From Pseudophaeomoniella oleicola (taxonomy: Eukaryota > Ascomycota > Eurotiomycetes > Phaeomoniellales > Phaeomoniellaceae): 64,000 bases of DNA. Positions within the stretch are counted from its first letter, which is position 1. Each line of letters opens with the position of its first letter. Both the position numbers and the translations under genes were made by a program. A model generated the notes under the pieces. The model was given only the letters and a program-made list of their open reading frames with translations, was not told the origin of the DNA and made no database searches. The stretch is taken from the NCBI GenBank assembly GCA_003868215.1, contig QWDQ01000010.1, positions 186,001 through 250,000 on the forward strand. The letters are read 5' to 3'. Below are positions 35,330 through 46,615 of this stretch, in pieces.

Positions 35330-36874
35330 TTAGGCAAAGGGCGACTTTCTCCTCTCGGTACCGCTGAAGAGGAAAGAAGAAGAGCTACGTCGGGAAGCTC
35401 CGCCACTGCTAGTACTGTCCATAGATCCTCTCTCACGAGACTTTTCCTTGCGTTCGGAACCAATCACGCCAGGACCACCGGTGCCCAGGCTTCCCACACT
35501 TGGTCTGCTTGACAATGTACCGCTGGACTGCAGGACCTCATCGTTGTCGGATGATACGGAAAAATTGAAGTCGGTCTCACTTGCAGGCGTGGCACTGCCG
35601 GAGCCTGTCGTTCTCTCACTTCGACGCTCCAGTCCTGCGCGGACCAGATTGTGCACAGCACGACGGCGTTGACGAGCAGCAAAATTCTTGCTGCCCTCAT
35701 GCTTAGATGTAGGCTTTGAAACGAGCTCATCGATATTCGGCGGTCCCTTAGGTTGACGAACAGGGTGCTCTCCCGCACGTCCTTGACCTGGTCCAAAAGT
35801 TCCTGTCATGGGAGTTTGCGGATAACCAGCAGATTTGGGCACTCCAGCTTTGATGTCAGACACAAGCTTGTTACCGGGTGCCACAGACATGCTCTTCTTG
35901 TGACCACGACGGAACGCGTTCGCTGATGGGGGTGGAAGTGGCTCAACGTCTTGAATTGGAGAGGCTGTTTTTGGTGGCGTTTGTGAACGGGTATTCTCAA
36001 CTGGGCTAACACTGCTCTGTGGTGGCGTAACATGGGCACGGAATGAAGGTGTGGGTGGGGTGGTAGATTTCGCCATGTTCTGATATAGCGACAGAACCTC
36101 CTCTTGTTGTTGTTGTTGATGCTGTTGATATGCAGGGTCCACAATGAAGCTTTGTTGGCCGGTCATAGGGTTGAACACCGAAAGCACGCCAGGATAATTT
36201 GGTACAGCCTGAACGATAGGTTGCAGACCTTGTTGCAGTTGCTGCTGGTACAGACTGACAGGTGTTTGATACTGTTGACCGTATCCATTGCCCAAGTTCA
36301 TGTTACCCAACTGCTGGGCCGCTGAAGTCACGTTCAAAAGTTGTTGTTGGAGCATGCGTTGTTGTTGAGCGAGATAGGCATTTGTAGCTTTCAACTCTTC
36401 GTAGATTTTGGGGTCGATGTCCTCATCAAGAGCATCCTCGAAATCAATGGAAGGTGGCGCAAGAACGTGTTCGGGAAGCGAGTACATCTGGCGGCCGCTA
36501 TTCAGGCTCATGCCCTGACCCTGTTGAGGGAAGAAAGCGGCAGCGGCAGTTTGTGGGACCTGATGAGCTTGGCCAGCATTAGCATTTTGGTACCTGCTGC
36601 CATCCAAGCCATTACGGAAGCCCTGAGGAACACCGGTAGCGGACTTGGGTGCTGTTCGAAGGCCAGCAAGAAGATGACCGCGACTGGTACGCGGCGTAGG
36701 AACGGTACTCCCTTGTTGGGATTCGTCAGAGGCTGGTGCTCGCTGCTGAGGGACACTCAGACGCTTAATGTGAGCAGCTTTTCCACGAGACGCAAATCCA
36801 GCATGGGGAAGACCAAGATTGTTGCTATTGAATGGGGAAGTGTAAGTCATTTGAGCAAGACCGCCAGCGTCCAT
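35330..36874 (-). CDS. Gln-rich disordered protein, conserved in ascomycetes, function unknown
   Basis: A single exon codes 514 residues starting MDAGGLAQMTYTSPFN. An N-terminal basic patch AAHIKRLS is followed by an acidic stretch (IDFEDALDEDIDPKIYEELK), then a coiled-coil-like Gln-rich region (YLAQQQRMLQQQLLNV, then YQQHQQQQQEE). The most conserved-looking block is PKGPPNIDELVSKPT followed by KNFAARQRRRAVHNLVRAG, a basic helix. The tail is Ser/Gly-rich. HIKRLS (35-40) and HKKSMS (about 326) resemble NDR-kinase sites in a weaker, lysine form. I recognise the basic block as recurring in filamentous fungi but know no function. Confidence 0.8.
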   Translation of the reverse strand: MDAGGLAQMTYTSPFNSNNLGLPHAGFASRGKAAHIKRLSVPQQRAPASDESQQGSTVPTPRTSRGHLLAGLRTAPKSATGVPQGFRNGLDGSRYQNANAGQAHQVPQTAAAAFFPQQGQGMSLNSGRQMYSLPEHVLAPPSIDFEDALDEDIDPKIYEELKATNAYLAQQQRMLQQQLLNVTSAAQQLGNMNLGNGYGQQYQTPVSLYQQQLQQGLQPIVQAVPNYPGVLSVFNPMTGQQSFIVDPAYQQHQQQQQEEVLSLYQNMAKSTTPPTPSFRAHVTPPQSSVSPVENTRSQTPPKTASPIQDVEPLPPPSANAFRRGHKKSMSVAPGNKLVSDIKAGVPKSAGYPQTPMTGTFGPGQGRAGEHPVRQPKGPPNIDELVSKPTSKHEGSKNFAARQRRRAVHNLVRAGLERRSERTTGSGSATPASETDFNFSVSSDNDEVLQSSGTLSSRPSVGSLGTGGPGVIGSERKEKSRERGSMDSTSSGGASRRSSSSFLFSGTERRKSPFA

Positions 36875-39800
36875 GGCTCAAAGTGAATATCTAGAATGTT
36901 GAATGTGCAGGGTATCTTGTGTGAAGTTTAGGAGTTGCTGTGGAATTTGTAATGTGTCACGGTCGAGCCAATAGGTGACCACCGAGCGCACGATTGGTTT
37001 GCTGTTTGCAAGAGCAGAGCTCGTAATGTGTAGGAGTGATAACACGATCAGTCGAACGTGAAAGTTGGTATTATGATATTAAGTAGTGAATGTCGAGCTT
37101 CAATCTCGTGGGAGCAGAGTGCGTGCGAAGTTCAGAGCCTGTGGTCATCCATTAATGGGCGTGATTCAAATGGAAAGTGCAGTGAATGGTTAGACTTACG
37201 TGATAGAATAGGCAGAAGCAGCTGAGGAAAGAGGCGGTATTCACAGAAACGATGGTATAGGCTCGACTTTTGATTAAGAAAGTTGTACAGGTCGCGAAGA
37301 TGGACGGAAAAGATTGACACAATGATGGTGAAGTGACAGTGGGTTTTTGAAGGAAGCCAACTGTGCTGGTGAAAATATCGGCGACCAGGAGATGAGCAAA
37401 AAGTTGATGTAGTTGAGGATGCTCAGCAATCCGATAAATTAGACAGCGAGGCAGAAAGGTTGAAGCTGAATTTGCAATTGATTATGTCTCGCAAGGGGGG
37501 AAGACGGGTGGTCGGTTTGATTGTATTAAGCGGGTGTTTCAGACTAGCCAATTTTCGGGGAGCGCAGGAATGCAAAGTCCGAAGTATGCTGTTTCCCTTT
37601 TCTCTGGAACCGAACTGCTATGTGACCACACAGAGAGGGGGGGGGGGAGGTGGTGAATGGTGACCAAGAAAGAGGGGGAGCGGTCAGGAAGGAGAAAGTT
37701 ATGGTATGAAGAAGGGTGAAGATAAGTGAAGGTGAACAAAAGGATGACCGATGGTAGAAAGGATTGAAGGGAAGATGAGATGTTGGGGAAAGTGAAAATC
37801 AGTCGATATTAGGTACAGTTACTACTTAACCTTTACTTGGGCGAGCGGGAAGAAGAGAGATTGGTTGAAATGATTAGCCAGAAGAGTTCTAAGTAAGTCA
37901 CCTAGCTACTATGTACTAAGGTACCCTACTGAGCCTACCTACTAGGTACCTAACAGTGCTGAGTGTTTTCATTTGTGCAAGTAAAGCAGCTTAGACTCTT
38001 TGTGTAAATAGTGGCATTATGGACAATCCAATTATTATTATTGTTATCCTCTTTTCTGTCCTTTTAGAAGGGTTAAGGGAAGGAAAGTGGAGGCTAGCGA
38101 CTCTGTGGGGTGAAACTCCCCCTTTGTGTGGCTCCGGACGCAATCTGATCGAGACAGCAATAGAATGAAGGAAGATCAACAGGCCGTGAGGCGTGATTGG
38201 TAGAGGGACAGGTGACCACAAAGAAGGAACCATAAAGCAGTTCGGATACCTATATGTATTAGTAACCTGACGAGCTGGTGTACATCAATAGGCTGTAGAA
38301 GGGGGGAATTTCCCTCAACTCATTGCATCTGATCGAATGATATACATAAGGTACTCAAAGTGAAGTGTAAGCCGAGTACTTTCAACGATGGAGAAACAAG
38401 ATCAGATGGCTACCCGTTTCCCATCTGCAGTCTACGAAAACAATACAATGAAGCCTGAGTCAAAGTGATCAGTCCTTAATGCATCTCACATAGTTTTAGC
38501 CTATGTGTGCCCCCTTCTTTCACATATTGTATGACCTCCCATGGGAGTCATTGGTTAGAAACAGCAATTGGTCTGCCCTACTCAGCCGTTTCACACTGTT
38601 ACTGCATAAAAAGGCCGCTCGTTCGCTTGACGGTCCAATCAAAGACGAGGTCCTAAACGCCTTTCGTGCAGGCAAAGCATCGTCCATGGTATAAGAGCCT
38701 ATCACTATCGCTCTCTTGAAGGCTCTGACCGCCTGTTCATCCTGACTAAGGGAGTCCTCATTCCATCAATTCGAAATGACTGCTTCTCTCTCCTAAATTA
38801 TACGTAGCATTGTAGCTACTGTGTGGTTTATATGATGATTATTTTACTCCGCTGGTCCCCACTATACTCAATTCTCACGATTCCGCACCTAAGTCATGAT
38901 GATTTACTGCTCCCTACCCTGGTAATGTAGCTATCTACTCCTAGCATTGCCGTTCCAGATTGGACTCAATAGCAATTAACATTCCAGCAGCTCTTGATGA
39001 AATCCTGGTTCGGTAGGAGCAAAACATGTGCCACAGGTGATTCAGGGGTTGTCGAGCGGCTCTAGGCTAGGATGTTTAACTTCCACTCCATAGGCCTCTG
39101 CGCTCCACAACCAATCAAACCGAATTCATGGTACGACGCGCATGTGGATTCTTGATATACTACGTACTACCTACCTACCTACCTACCTACCTACCTCGCT
39201 ACGTAGATACTAATATTTGTGAGTATATAACATACTTACCTTAAGCTACCTAGATACCTAACGAGCTAGGTAGACCACTGATATCGAGTTTAGGCTCTCA
39301 CTGCGATCTGTGCACTGGCATACCTGGGAAATCCAATTATCACTGGCATCCGTGGGCGCATTCTTTCTGTCTATGAATAGCGTCGGGAACGGATTTGACG
39401 TGGGTTAGTTCCCGTGATACGCTGAGCAGAAGAGCAGCATTCAAGAGAGCATTGGCCTCTTTTCATGATTGTGCAGAGTGATAGCACCTGCAGTAGGTGG
39501 GATAAGTCAGTCGCCACTATTACTGTTGTGCAGACATGGTTGTCTCTCTTTCAGACCCCGAGTGCCTAGTGTTCCTCTTCCTAAGCGCCGGCTGAGATGT
39601 GATGATGATGGCTGGCTCGTTTACATATCTCTACCCAATTGCTTTCAACCAATCATGTCTTTTGGTCCTTCGCCCACTGCTTTTCATCAGAAATAGTAAG
39701 ATTCCAGTATCCCACCAGTGAGGATGGAGATTGCACCCGAGACGGTAAGAGGAACCACGTTTTTACTTTTTCTTGGTGGATGTGCTTGGCCCGCGCCAGT

Positions 39801-40396
39801 CACGCAGACGTTCTGGAATGTTGATGATTGAAGAACGAGTTGCTGCAAGGTTACGCACCACTTGGTCGCTTGTATCCATGAACTTGCCTCTGATAGTTTA
39901 GTTTAGTACTAGGTACTGTATGCCAGCTGTAGCTACTCGGCTGTTCCTTTCATTATTCGTTTTGCATGATGATCTTAGAATTACTGCTTCCTACTTGGTA
40001 CTGCCTTTTTGAATGGATCTGGGTTCCGTCATGTCAGTCAACGAATTCTACTACTCACGTCAATGTCACGAAAAGCTCTTAACAAGGAGAATGATGACTT
40101 TGTATGATAGAATTGAATAGGTCGTAATTAGTCGGTTTGTAGCTTGAGAAGAGCAATACATCCTGTCCACGTAATGTTCCCCTCGAATCCGATGCATTCC
40201 CCAGATCCGCATGGTAGACAGCCGTGGAGATGCAGTAATGAACAATATGTCCCTCAGTAAGCTAATCATTACTTCGTCTCAGAGTCGTAATATCATGATG
40301 TCTTGGAAACGGCGAGAAAAGAACCCTCAGACCAACGATGCACGCGATCACCTAATCGTCCCCTCCAGAAATTGCATAACTTCTGTCATCTGCCGC
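36875..40396. other. Gene-poor 3.5-kb gap with microsatellites
   Basis: No gene is supported. The upstream region of the Gln-rich gene (about 36875-38000) is unusually purine-biased on the plus strand, with a G run at about 37636-37647. Further on are a TTA repeat near 38031, a CTAC repeat at 39167-39194, and TACCTAGGTA-like tracts near 37935 and 39245. The 3' trailer of the MBF-type gene lies at the right end. Confidence 0.55.
39167..39194. repeat. CTAC microsatellite, 7 copies
   Basis: Seven CTAC units directly follow a TACTACGTACTA half-palindrome and are followed by CGCTACGTAGATAC. The tract looks like slippage expansion within the same motif family as the dispersed palindrome. Confidence 0.9.
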
Positions 40397-42597
40397 CTAG
40401 ACTGCCATGACAGGGACGACCTGGCTTGCCCCCTCTGAGGCTGTCAGACCATTCCCATCGCTGAGTCCTGTACTACCCTCAAGGCTTTCTAGGATCTCTC
40501 CGGACATTTCATCCAGATCCTCTTCCTTCACTCCCGTTGCAATAGCCACAAGCTTTCTGTATCTATCGATCTTTTCTGGGTGTCCTGTAGTACTCATCAA
40601 GGACGCTATCTCCGCCACTAAAGCCCTTCGTCGTGCTTGCTGTCGGTTCAATTCTTTGGCCCAGGGAAGGAGCGCGCGGATCTCGTCTGGATTAGGGAAG
40701 GGGGAATCTGGGTTATTGATATGGAACAGGTGGGCTGGTGTGGCAGAGTCTTGCGCGTGGATCTCAGATTGGAGGGTCGAATGCTCGAGCTGCTCAAGCA
40801 GCGATTGAGTCTCTATGAGCTTGCTTGCATATAGGTTCCTCAGCGTCTGCACTTGGTTTTCATTCTCTTCATTATTGGTAGCGGACTCGGCCTTCGCCAG
40901 CAACGCATACGTCTCTTGACGGACTTTGTGACGTTGGGCCTCAAATCCAGAAAGTGCAGCCTGGGCCTCGCTTATGAGGATCTGCTTCTCTTTCATATCC
41001 GTCTCGTACCGCATAGCGAGCCTAGTCGAGGCTTCTTCCATAAGAGGACCGATCTTCGTCAAGACAGCGGATGCAGCACGAGAAACAGTTGGAATTTTAG
41101 AAAGATCGGTGCGGCGCTTTTGGCGTCTGCCCAGAGAATCTTCAGGCTGCACTGGCGAGGAAGGGGGGATTTCCAAACTTTGACGTTTCGAAGAGAGGAT
41201 CCGAAGCAATTCGTTAGCTGTTTCGCCCTTGAGATTAGGTATATCTCCAGCTTCGGGGCAATGTGTAAGCAAAAAAGTTGCCACCTTGACACACCCATTG
41301 CGGACCGCGCATAATACTGCAGTGTCATGATTTTTATCTTGAGTTTGTAATATTGTTGTGACGTAGCCAGGAGCCTGCTCGTTGAGTTTTGTCACGAGGA
41401 CCTCACAGTAGTATCGAGCACAGCTCCATTTGCTTCTAGAGCGAGCAGTCTCGGCAATATGATGGAATACCGTTGCGCCATGCCAGTCTCTTTCCATGAT
41501 AGTATTGCCGAGAAGATTGACAAGCTTATGGAACACCTTCTTGTCATAGTTGTTCGTGAATAGGACTGCTCGAATAAGGGGTGTCTCTCCTGACATTTCG
41601 GTCGGGGCGAACGGATTGGCACCACGACTCAAAAGGTCCCGCACGACTTGAATGTCACCCATAGAGCAAGCCCAGTGCAGTGCATTGTTACCATGGTTGT
41701 CAATCGACTTGTCGGGATTGAAATGAGGTGGCGGTGTAGGTGGCTTGACATGTGTTGCGTCTGTATCGTCTCCATATGTGACAAAGTAATCTAGCAGTTC
41801 GTCGCCGTACAGCACGTGCTCTTGATCAGTTTGACTCAGTTCTCCGTCCTCGAGACCACGTTTCCGCTTTCGGGAACCGGTCGAGGTTTGCGACAGGTGA
41901 TACAGTTGTTCATCGTCAAGCAAGGCTGAGGATGGTGTTGCTTGTTCCACAGGAGTCTCATCATCGTTGAATTGAGCACTCAGTCCATCATATTGTTCAT
42001 TATCTGCGTGTCTGTAATAGTCTACTGGACCCGTCAATGGCGTATGTCTTGGTGCTGGCAGTTGCTTATACCTACCGTTCGCTGGTTGATTTCGCTTCGC
42101 TTGAACTGGGACTTTCGCTGTCTTCGTCCTTGCCGTTGTCGCTATTTGATGCTTAGGTGCCGGCGGTGGACTTCTATCGCCTGGTACAAAATCGAAGATC
42201 TTGTGCAACTTTTGCAACACGCCGTTCTTTTCTGCTATTGCTCGACCTTCTCCCAGCGGAACCCATGTACCTAGGTCTTGATCAGAACGGTCGTCACACC
42301 TAGTTTAGCCTGAACAGACCTTGGTATTTCCCATAACCACCTTGGATCTTTTCATGGACACCCTTCTGTACCTCTCGCTCAAGAATTCTAGTCCTTGCGG
42401 GTTTGTCGAACCCCGCGATTTTGAGGATATGTGTTGCATTGATCCAATCGTCTGATCTTCTCCTCATAACATGATCACCGCGTATTTTGAGCTCGTAGAC
42501 AGGCACCTGTTCCATTAGCGAGTGCTATATCGTACGGCGCCTTGCTACTTACATTGCTGTATGTCGCTGAATAGATATCACCATCCTCCTCGGCCAT
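40397..42597 (-). CDS. MBP1: MBF/SBF-type APSES-ankyrin transcription factor (Mbp1/Res family)
   Basis: This protein is the DNA-binding subunit of the complex that turns on G1/S genes. Three exons (42597-42553, 42506-42320, 42270-40397) give 701 residues. The APSES (KilA-N) domain occupies about 16-110: [62 protein letters not shown] nuclear-localisation-like RKRKR is at about 211-215. Ankyrin repeats lie at about 268-297 ([20 protein letters not shown]), 305, 339 and 398. A long coiled-coil region follows (about 460-560) and probably mediates pairing with Swi6. It is divergent from NDUFB7 over 400 bp that contain an ACGCGT box, the sequence this family binds. Mbp1 is preferred to Swi4, but the two are hard to separate by eye. 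Confidence 0.93.
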
Positions 42598-42997
42598 GTT
42601 GGCATAAACGAGGCAGAAACCTCGCAGAAACCTCGTTTCAAGGTGCTTGCAAATCGCACGACTGATAGAACGAATCTTTGAGATTGTATTACATTAGAAT
42701 CACCAAGGTTCGGATGAAACGTAATTTGTCCAAGTAGCCCTGGAAGTCGGAAATCATTCTTTTCGCGTGTAGGTAGTGCTTAACGCGTTCCTTGGATGGA
42801 AGCCGCGCTTTATCCGCGTTTCTGGTAGCGTCCTCCAAATCACTTGCAGATCCGAGTAACTCCAATTCTCCTTGGCAGTCTAGTCACGACTGCCGACCGA
42901 CCGACATATCGCAATTGCCAAAGCAAATCAGCCACGAGCTATAACGTCGACCATCACATTTACTATTCTTCTACCCTTACCGGCCGATCGTGACACG
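42598..42997. other. Divergent promoter of MBP1-like and NDUFB7
   Basis: Only 400 bp separate the two start codons. It contains an MCB box at 42783-42788, a nearby CCGCGT at about 42814, and a short direct repeat GCAGAAACCTC at about 42610. Confidence 0.7.
42783..42788. promoter_or_regulatory. MCB box ACGCGT
   Basis: The exact MluI cell-cycle box lies about 190 bp upstream of the MBF-type gene and 210 bp upstream of NDUFB7. The other ACGCGT copies I noticed in the window are inside coding sequence (about 10923, 52397 and 63035). Confidence 0.5.
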
Positions 42998-43386
42998 ATG
43001 ACTGTGGTGGAAGCTGTCAAACATGCTGTCGGAGCTGGCGATGCTGGTTAGTCATCTATCTGTCGTCGATGGCCAGTGCATACTAAGACCTGATTATCGC
43101 AGCTCCAGCAACTCATGAAGAAATGTCCGCGGCGAAACTTCCTCTGGCATATAGGGACAGCTGTGCGCATTTACTAATACCCTTGAACCGATGTCGTGGG
43201 GATTCGTATTATCTTCCATGGAAGTGCCAGGTAACGCAGGCATTGTAACGGACAATGATTCTTTACTGATTTCAACGTCTGCAGGATGAGCGTCACAGTT
43301 TCGAGAAATGTCAGTATGAAGAGTTCAAACAACGAGTTGCAAAGATGGACGAATTACGGGCAGCAAAGGGCACGCGAAGTAATTAG
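42998..43386 (+). CDS. Complex I subunit NDUFB7 (B18)
   Basis: This is an accessory subunit of respiratory NADH:ubiquinone oxidoreductase on the intermembrane-space side. Three exons (42998-43046, 43103-43230, 43285-43386) give 92 residues. The twin CX9C motif is exact: Cys37-Cys47 (CAHLLIPLNRC) and Cys58-Cys68 (CQDERHSFEKC), which form the disulfides of the CHCH hairpin. LAYRDSCAHLLIPLNRCR and LPWKC are hallmark sequences of this subunit. The C-terminus is a charged helix. The protein is imported through the Mia40 route by family rule. Confidence 0.96.
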
Positions 43387-44290
43387 GAAAGCAGTCACAC
43401 TTCCACATAGAACGGGATGAGAAGCGATGATGAATACTTTGCATTACAGTAGGCGTTCTGGAGATCTTGCACACCAGCTTTTTCTGATTGTCGCTATCAA
43501 GCAACGCCTCAAATCTGCTCTCGAAAGAAACCTCTCTACCGATTGGTACAGATCGTGGCCGGCAATGAAAATCTATAGTCGGCTGGAACTGAGGCGCTAG
43601 TACATCGTCTCATGGTTGTTGCTCATGATAGATGTCGCCAAGTCAAGATGCCCAGGTGTTAGCGTTTTATCTCTGTGATGCAAAACTATATTTATACATG
43701 CATTATTTGTCAAATATGATCATTTTAGCCATGTCTCTGCGCCTTGGTCCAAGGTACAAAAGACCGCCAGATGTGTAAGCACGCCATTGGAAACTGTCAA
43801 ATAATTTTGAACTTAGCGCCCAGGGAGACTGTACTCTGTATATGCAGGTGCATCAGCAGATGACGGCAAATTGATGCTGTTAGTCCAGAAGCTGGCGGCG
43901 AGTTCCGCAAAAGTTGGATCTTCTTAGTAATTGCAAAGCTGTACCCCACACACGTTCTTACTATGGTGTATATCATTGTAAACTGTAGTCGACATGCCGC
44001 CATAAAACAAGTCACAAAGGTGATGTAAATGTCCAATTGATCTTGACTGGTATTGTCGCCGTTCCGCTGCGATTTAATTCTATTATTCCGAAATCCTGTT
44101 GTCGTACGTGTGTTATATCATTTTGGTGCGGTGTTTCGTCCGTCTGATCTAGTCCAGAGATTTCTTTTTCGGAAGAACAGCATCTGGAATTTCACTCACA
44201 CCTTGAGGACCTGCCTTAGAATCACCGCCGACCAGAGAATGAATACGCTGTAAATTAACGGTAATTTGCACCGCTTTGGGTTTGGCAGAC
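43387..44290. other. Intergenic: GSH1 promoter region
   Basis: The trailer of NDUFB7 and the GSH1 promoter lie here. A Yap1-type element is at 43924-43930. No gene was seen. Confidence 0.6.
43924..43930. promoter_or_regulatory. Yap1 response element TTAGTAA
   Basis: The heptamer matches the Yap1/AP-1-like consensus TTA(G/C)TAA and lies 361 bp upstream of the GSH1 start. GSH1 is an established Yap1 target in yeast. A single 7-mer can occur by chance, so this is suggestive. Confidence 0.4.
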
Positions 44291-46615
44291 ATGGGTCTCT
44301 TGTACGTGAACCCTTCAGAGTTTCACAGGTTCCCTTCTGGGTTTTAACTGAGATAGGGCTCTCGGTACTCCATTGGCGTGGCCTGACGCCCAGAAAGCGG
44401 CTGAAAAAGTGAGAGCCTGGGGCATTGAGGTACGATTGGACGTTGCCCTTTGGACCATTCTCTAACCTCAATTGGGCAGCAACTATTGGAAATATGGCGA
44501 CAAGCGAAGAATAAAGAGAGGGATGCTTTGCTGTGGGGTGATGAGGTACTCCCGACTGCCAACAAGGCTTGACACAGTATTGAATAATATGTAGATTGAA
44601 TACTTGGTTGTCGCTTTCGATCATGGCTCGTCCAAGGTCAGAGTGTCACTTCGGCAGGCAGACATTCTTCAGGCATTGGCCAAGGATGAGAGTCTCCGCG
44701 AGCAGGGAGGCTGTGTACCAGAACTTCAAGATACTGTACAGTGAGTTATATAATCCGGAATCTGTGCTCTTATCTAAAGATATAGGGTTGGAGAGGCGCT
44801 GCCAACTTTTCATCCGGAGTTTGGACGCTTCATGCTCGAAGCAACTCCAGGAAAGCCATGGGGCATTGGTTTCAATGACTTATTGAAGGTTGAAGCCAAC
44901 ATGAAATGGAGGTGCGGGAGGCTCTCTGGCGGATTATTGCGTACTGACCAGTTACAGGCGTGTAATTGCAAAAGAACATATGGAAGGTCCTGAATATCCC
45001 ATAACGATGACCACGTTCCCTCTACTAGGTGCTCGGACCGACTTTTGTATACCATCATATCCTTTATCTGGTCAGGCTCTACGATCGCAGTTCGTTCCAG
45101 ATGAGATCGCAAATCCACACATTCGGTTTCCAACGCTGGCAGCCAATATTCGAGCCCGGCGAGGCAGAAAAGTTGAAATCAACGTTCCGGTCTTTCACGA
45201 CACTAAGACTCCGCGGCCTTTCCGAGACCCGACCGTGGATTATGGTCTGCATAAATGGCCTGAGGATGATGACGTCCGGAACGGGGCGGCGAGGGAGAAT
45301 CACGTATATATGGATGCGATGGCTTTTGGTATGGGTAGTTGTTGCCTACAGATCACTTTCCAGGCGCAGAACATAACGGAGGGAAGGACGCTATATGACC
45401 AGCTCAGCCCCTTAGGGCCTATACTACTGGCCCTCACCGCCGCTACACCTATATACAAAGGCTTTCTAGTTGACACAGACGTTCGATGGAACCAGATCAG
45501 TCGTTCAGTTGATGATAGAACGGCGGAAGAGCTTGGTGAAAAGGTACGCTCCAAGATCTCTCACATGACAGCCTTCTAACTCTATGCAGCCTCTGAAAGA
45601 TGACAGATGGCGAATTCCAAAGTCACGGTACGCGTCAAACAGCACGTACATCGCGGAGGACCCTAGGCTCAGACCAGAATATATGGACCCGAACCTGATA
45701 GTGGACGAGAAGTTGAAAGCAAGATTGATCGAAGGCGGGATGGATGAGCGATTGGCTATCCATTTTGCCCACCTTTTCATTCGCGACCCAATCGTCATCT
45801 TCCAAGAAGACTTGGAGGAGCTCAACTTGAACTCGACGAACCATTTCGAAAATCTACAAAGCACTAATTGGCAGCATATGCGATTCAAACCACCTCCGTT
45901 AGACGGCGATATAGGCTGGAGGGTTGAATTTCGACCTATGGAAATACAAATGACCGACTTCGAGAACGCTGCATTCTCGATATTCATCGTCCTCATAACA
46001 CGGGCAATACTGTCATTCGATCTCAATTTTTACATTCCTATACCAAGGACCACGGAGAATATGGAAACAGCACATAGACGGGATGCCGTTTTGACTGAGA
46101 AGTTCTGGTTCCGCAAGGATCCATTTTCTCCACGCTTCCAACGAGGTCATGTTAATGGCTCGAGCACCGCTGTGTCTGGAGCATCAACACCAGGAGGAAG
46201 TTTGAACAGACCATCAACCCCTCTCCGACCTGTTGAAGAGGAATATGCACAGATGACCGTTGCTGAAGTGATCAATGGTAGTGGCACCCTAGACGGGTTT
46301 CCGGGGCTCATACCGCTTGTCGAGTCGTATCTTGACAGTGTCAATGTAGATGTGGAGACCCGCTGTGAGATGGCGCGTTATCTCGAACTAATTCGCAAAC
46401 GTGCTGACGGTAAGCTGTGGACTGGGGCCAAGTGGATAAGAGAATTCGTCAAAACTCATCCCGAATATATGCAAGACAGTGTTGTCAACGAGAAGATCAG
46501 TTATGATTTGATGAAGGCGGTGCAGACCATCACAGAGCAAGAAGGAAAGAACGATAGCCCTGGATGGGAAATGTTGAATGCCCGTTCAAGGGCAAAGAGG
46601 CGACGGGAGGAATGA
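44291..46615 (+). CDS. GSH1: Glutamate-cysteine ligase
   Basis: The enzyme joins glutamate to cysteine with ATP, the first and rate-limiting step of glutathione synthesis. Seven exons (44291-44301, 44357-44429, 44480-44545, 44595-44740, 44786-44911, 44958-45543, 45590-46615) give 677 residues. The start MGLLALGTPLAWPDAQ is assembled from an 11-nt first coding exon plus exon 2. Other landmarks are ALLWGDE-IEYLVV, FHPEFGRFMLEATPGKPWG, YMDAMAFGMGSCCLQITFQA, GWRVEFRPMEIQMTDFENAA, and the C-terminal helices through RYLELIRKRADGKLWTGA. A Ser/Pro/Gly linker (about residues 520-545) is a common fungal insertion. The product feeds the formaldehyde dehydrogenase and perhaps the peroxidase coded in this window. 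Confidence 0.96.
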
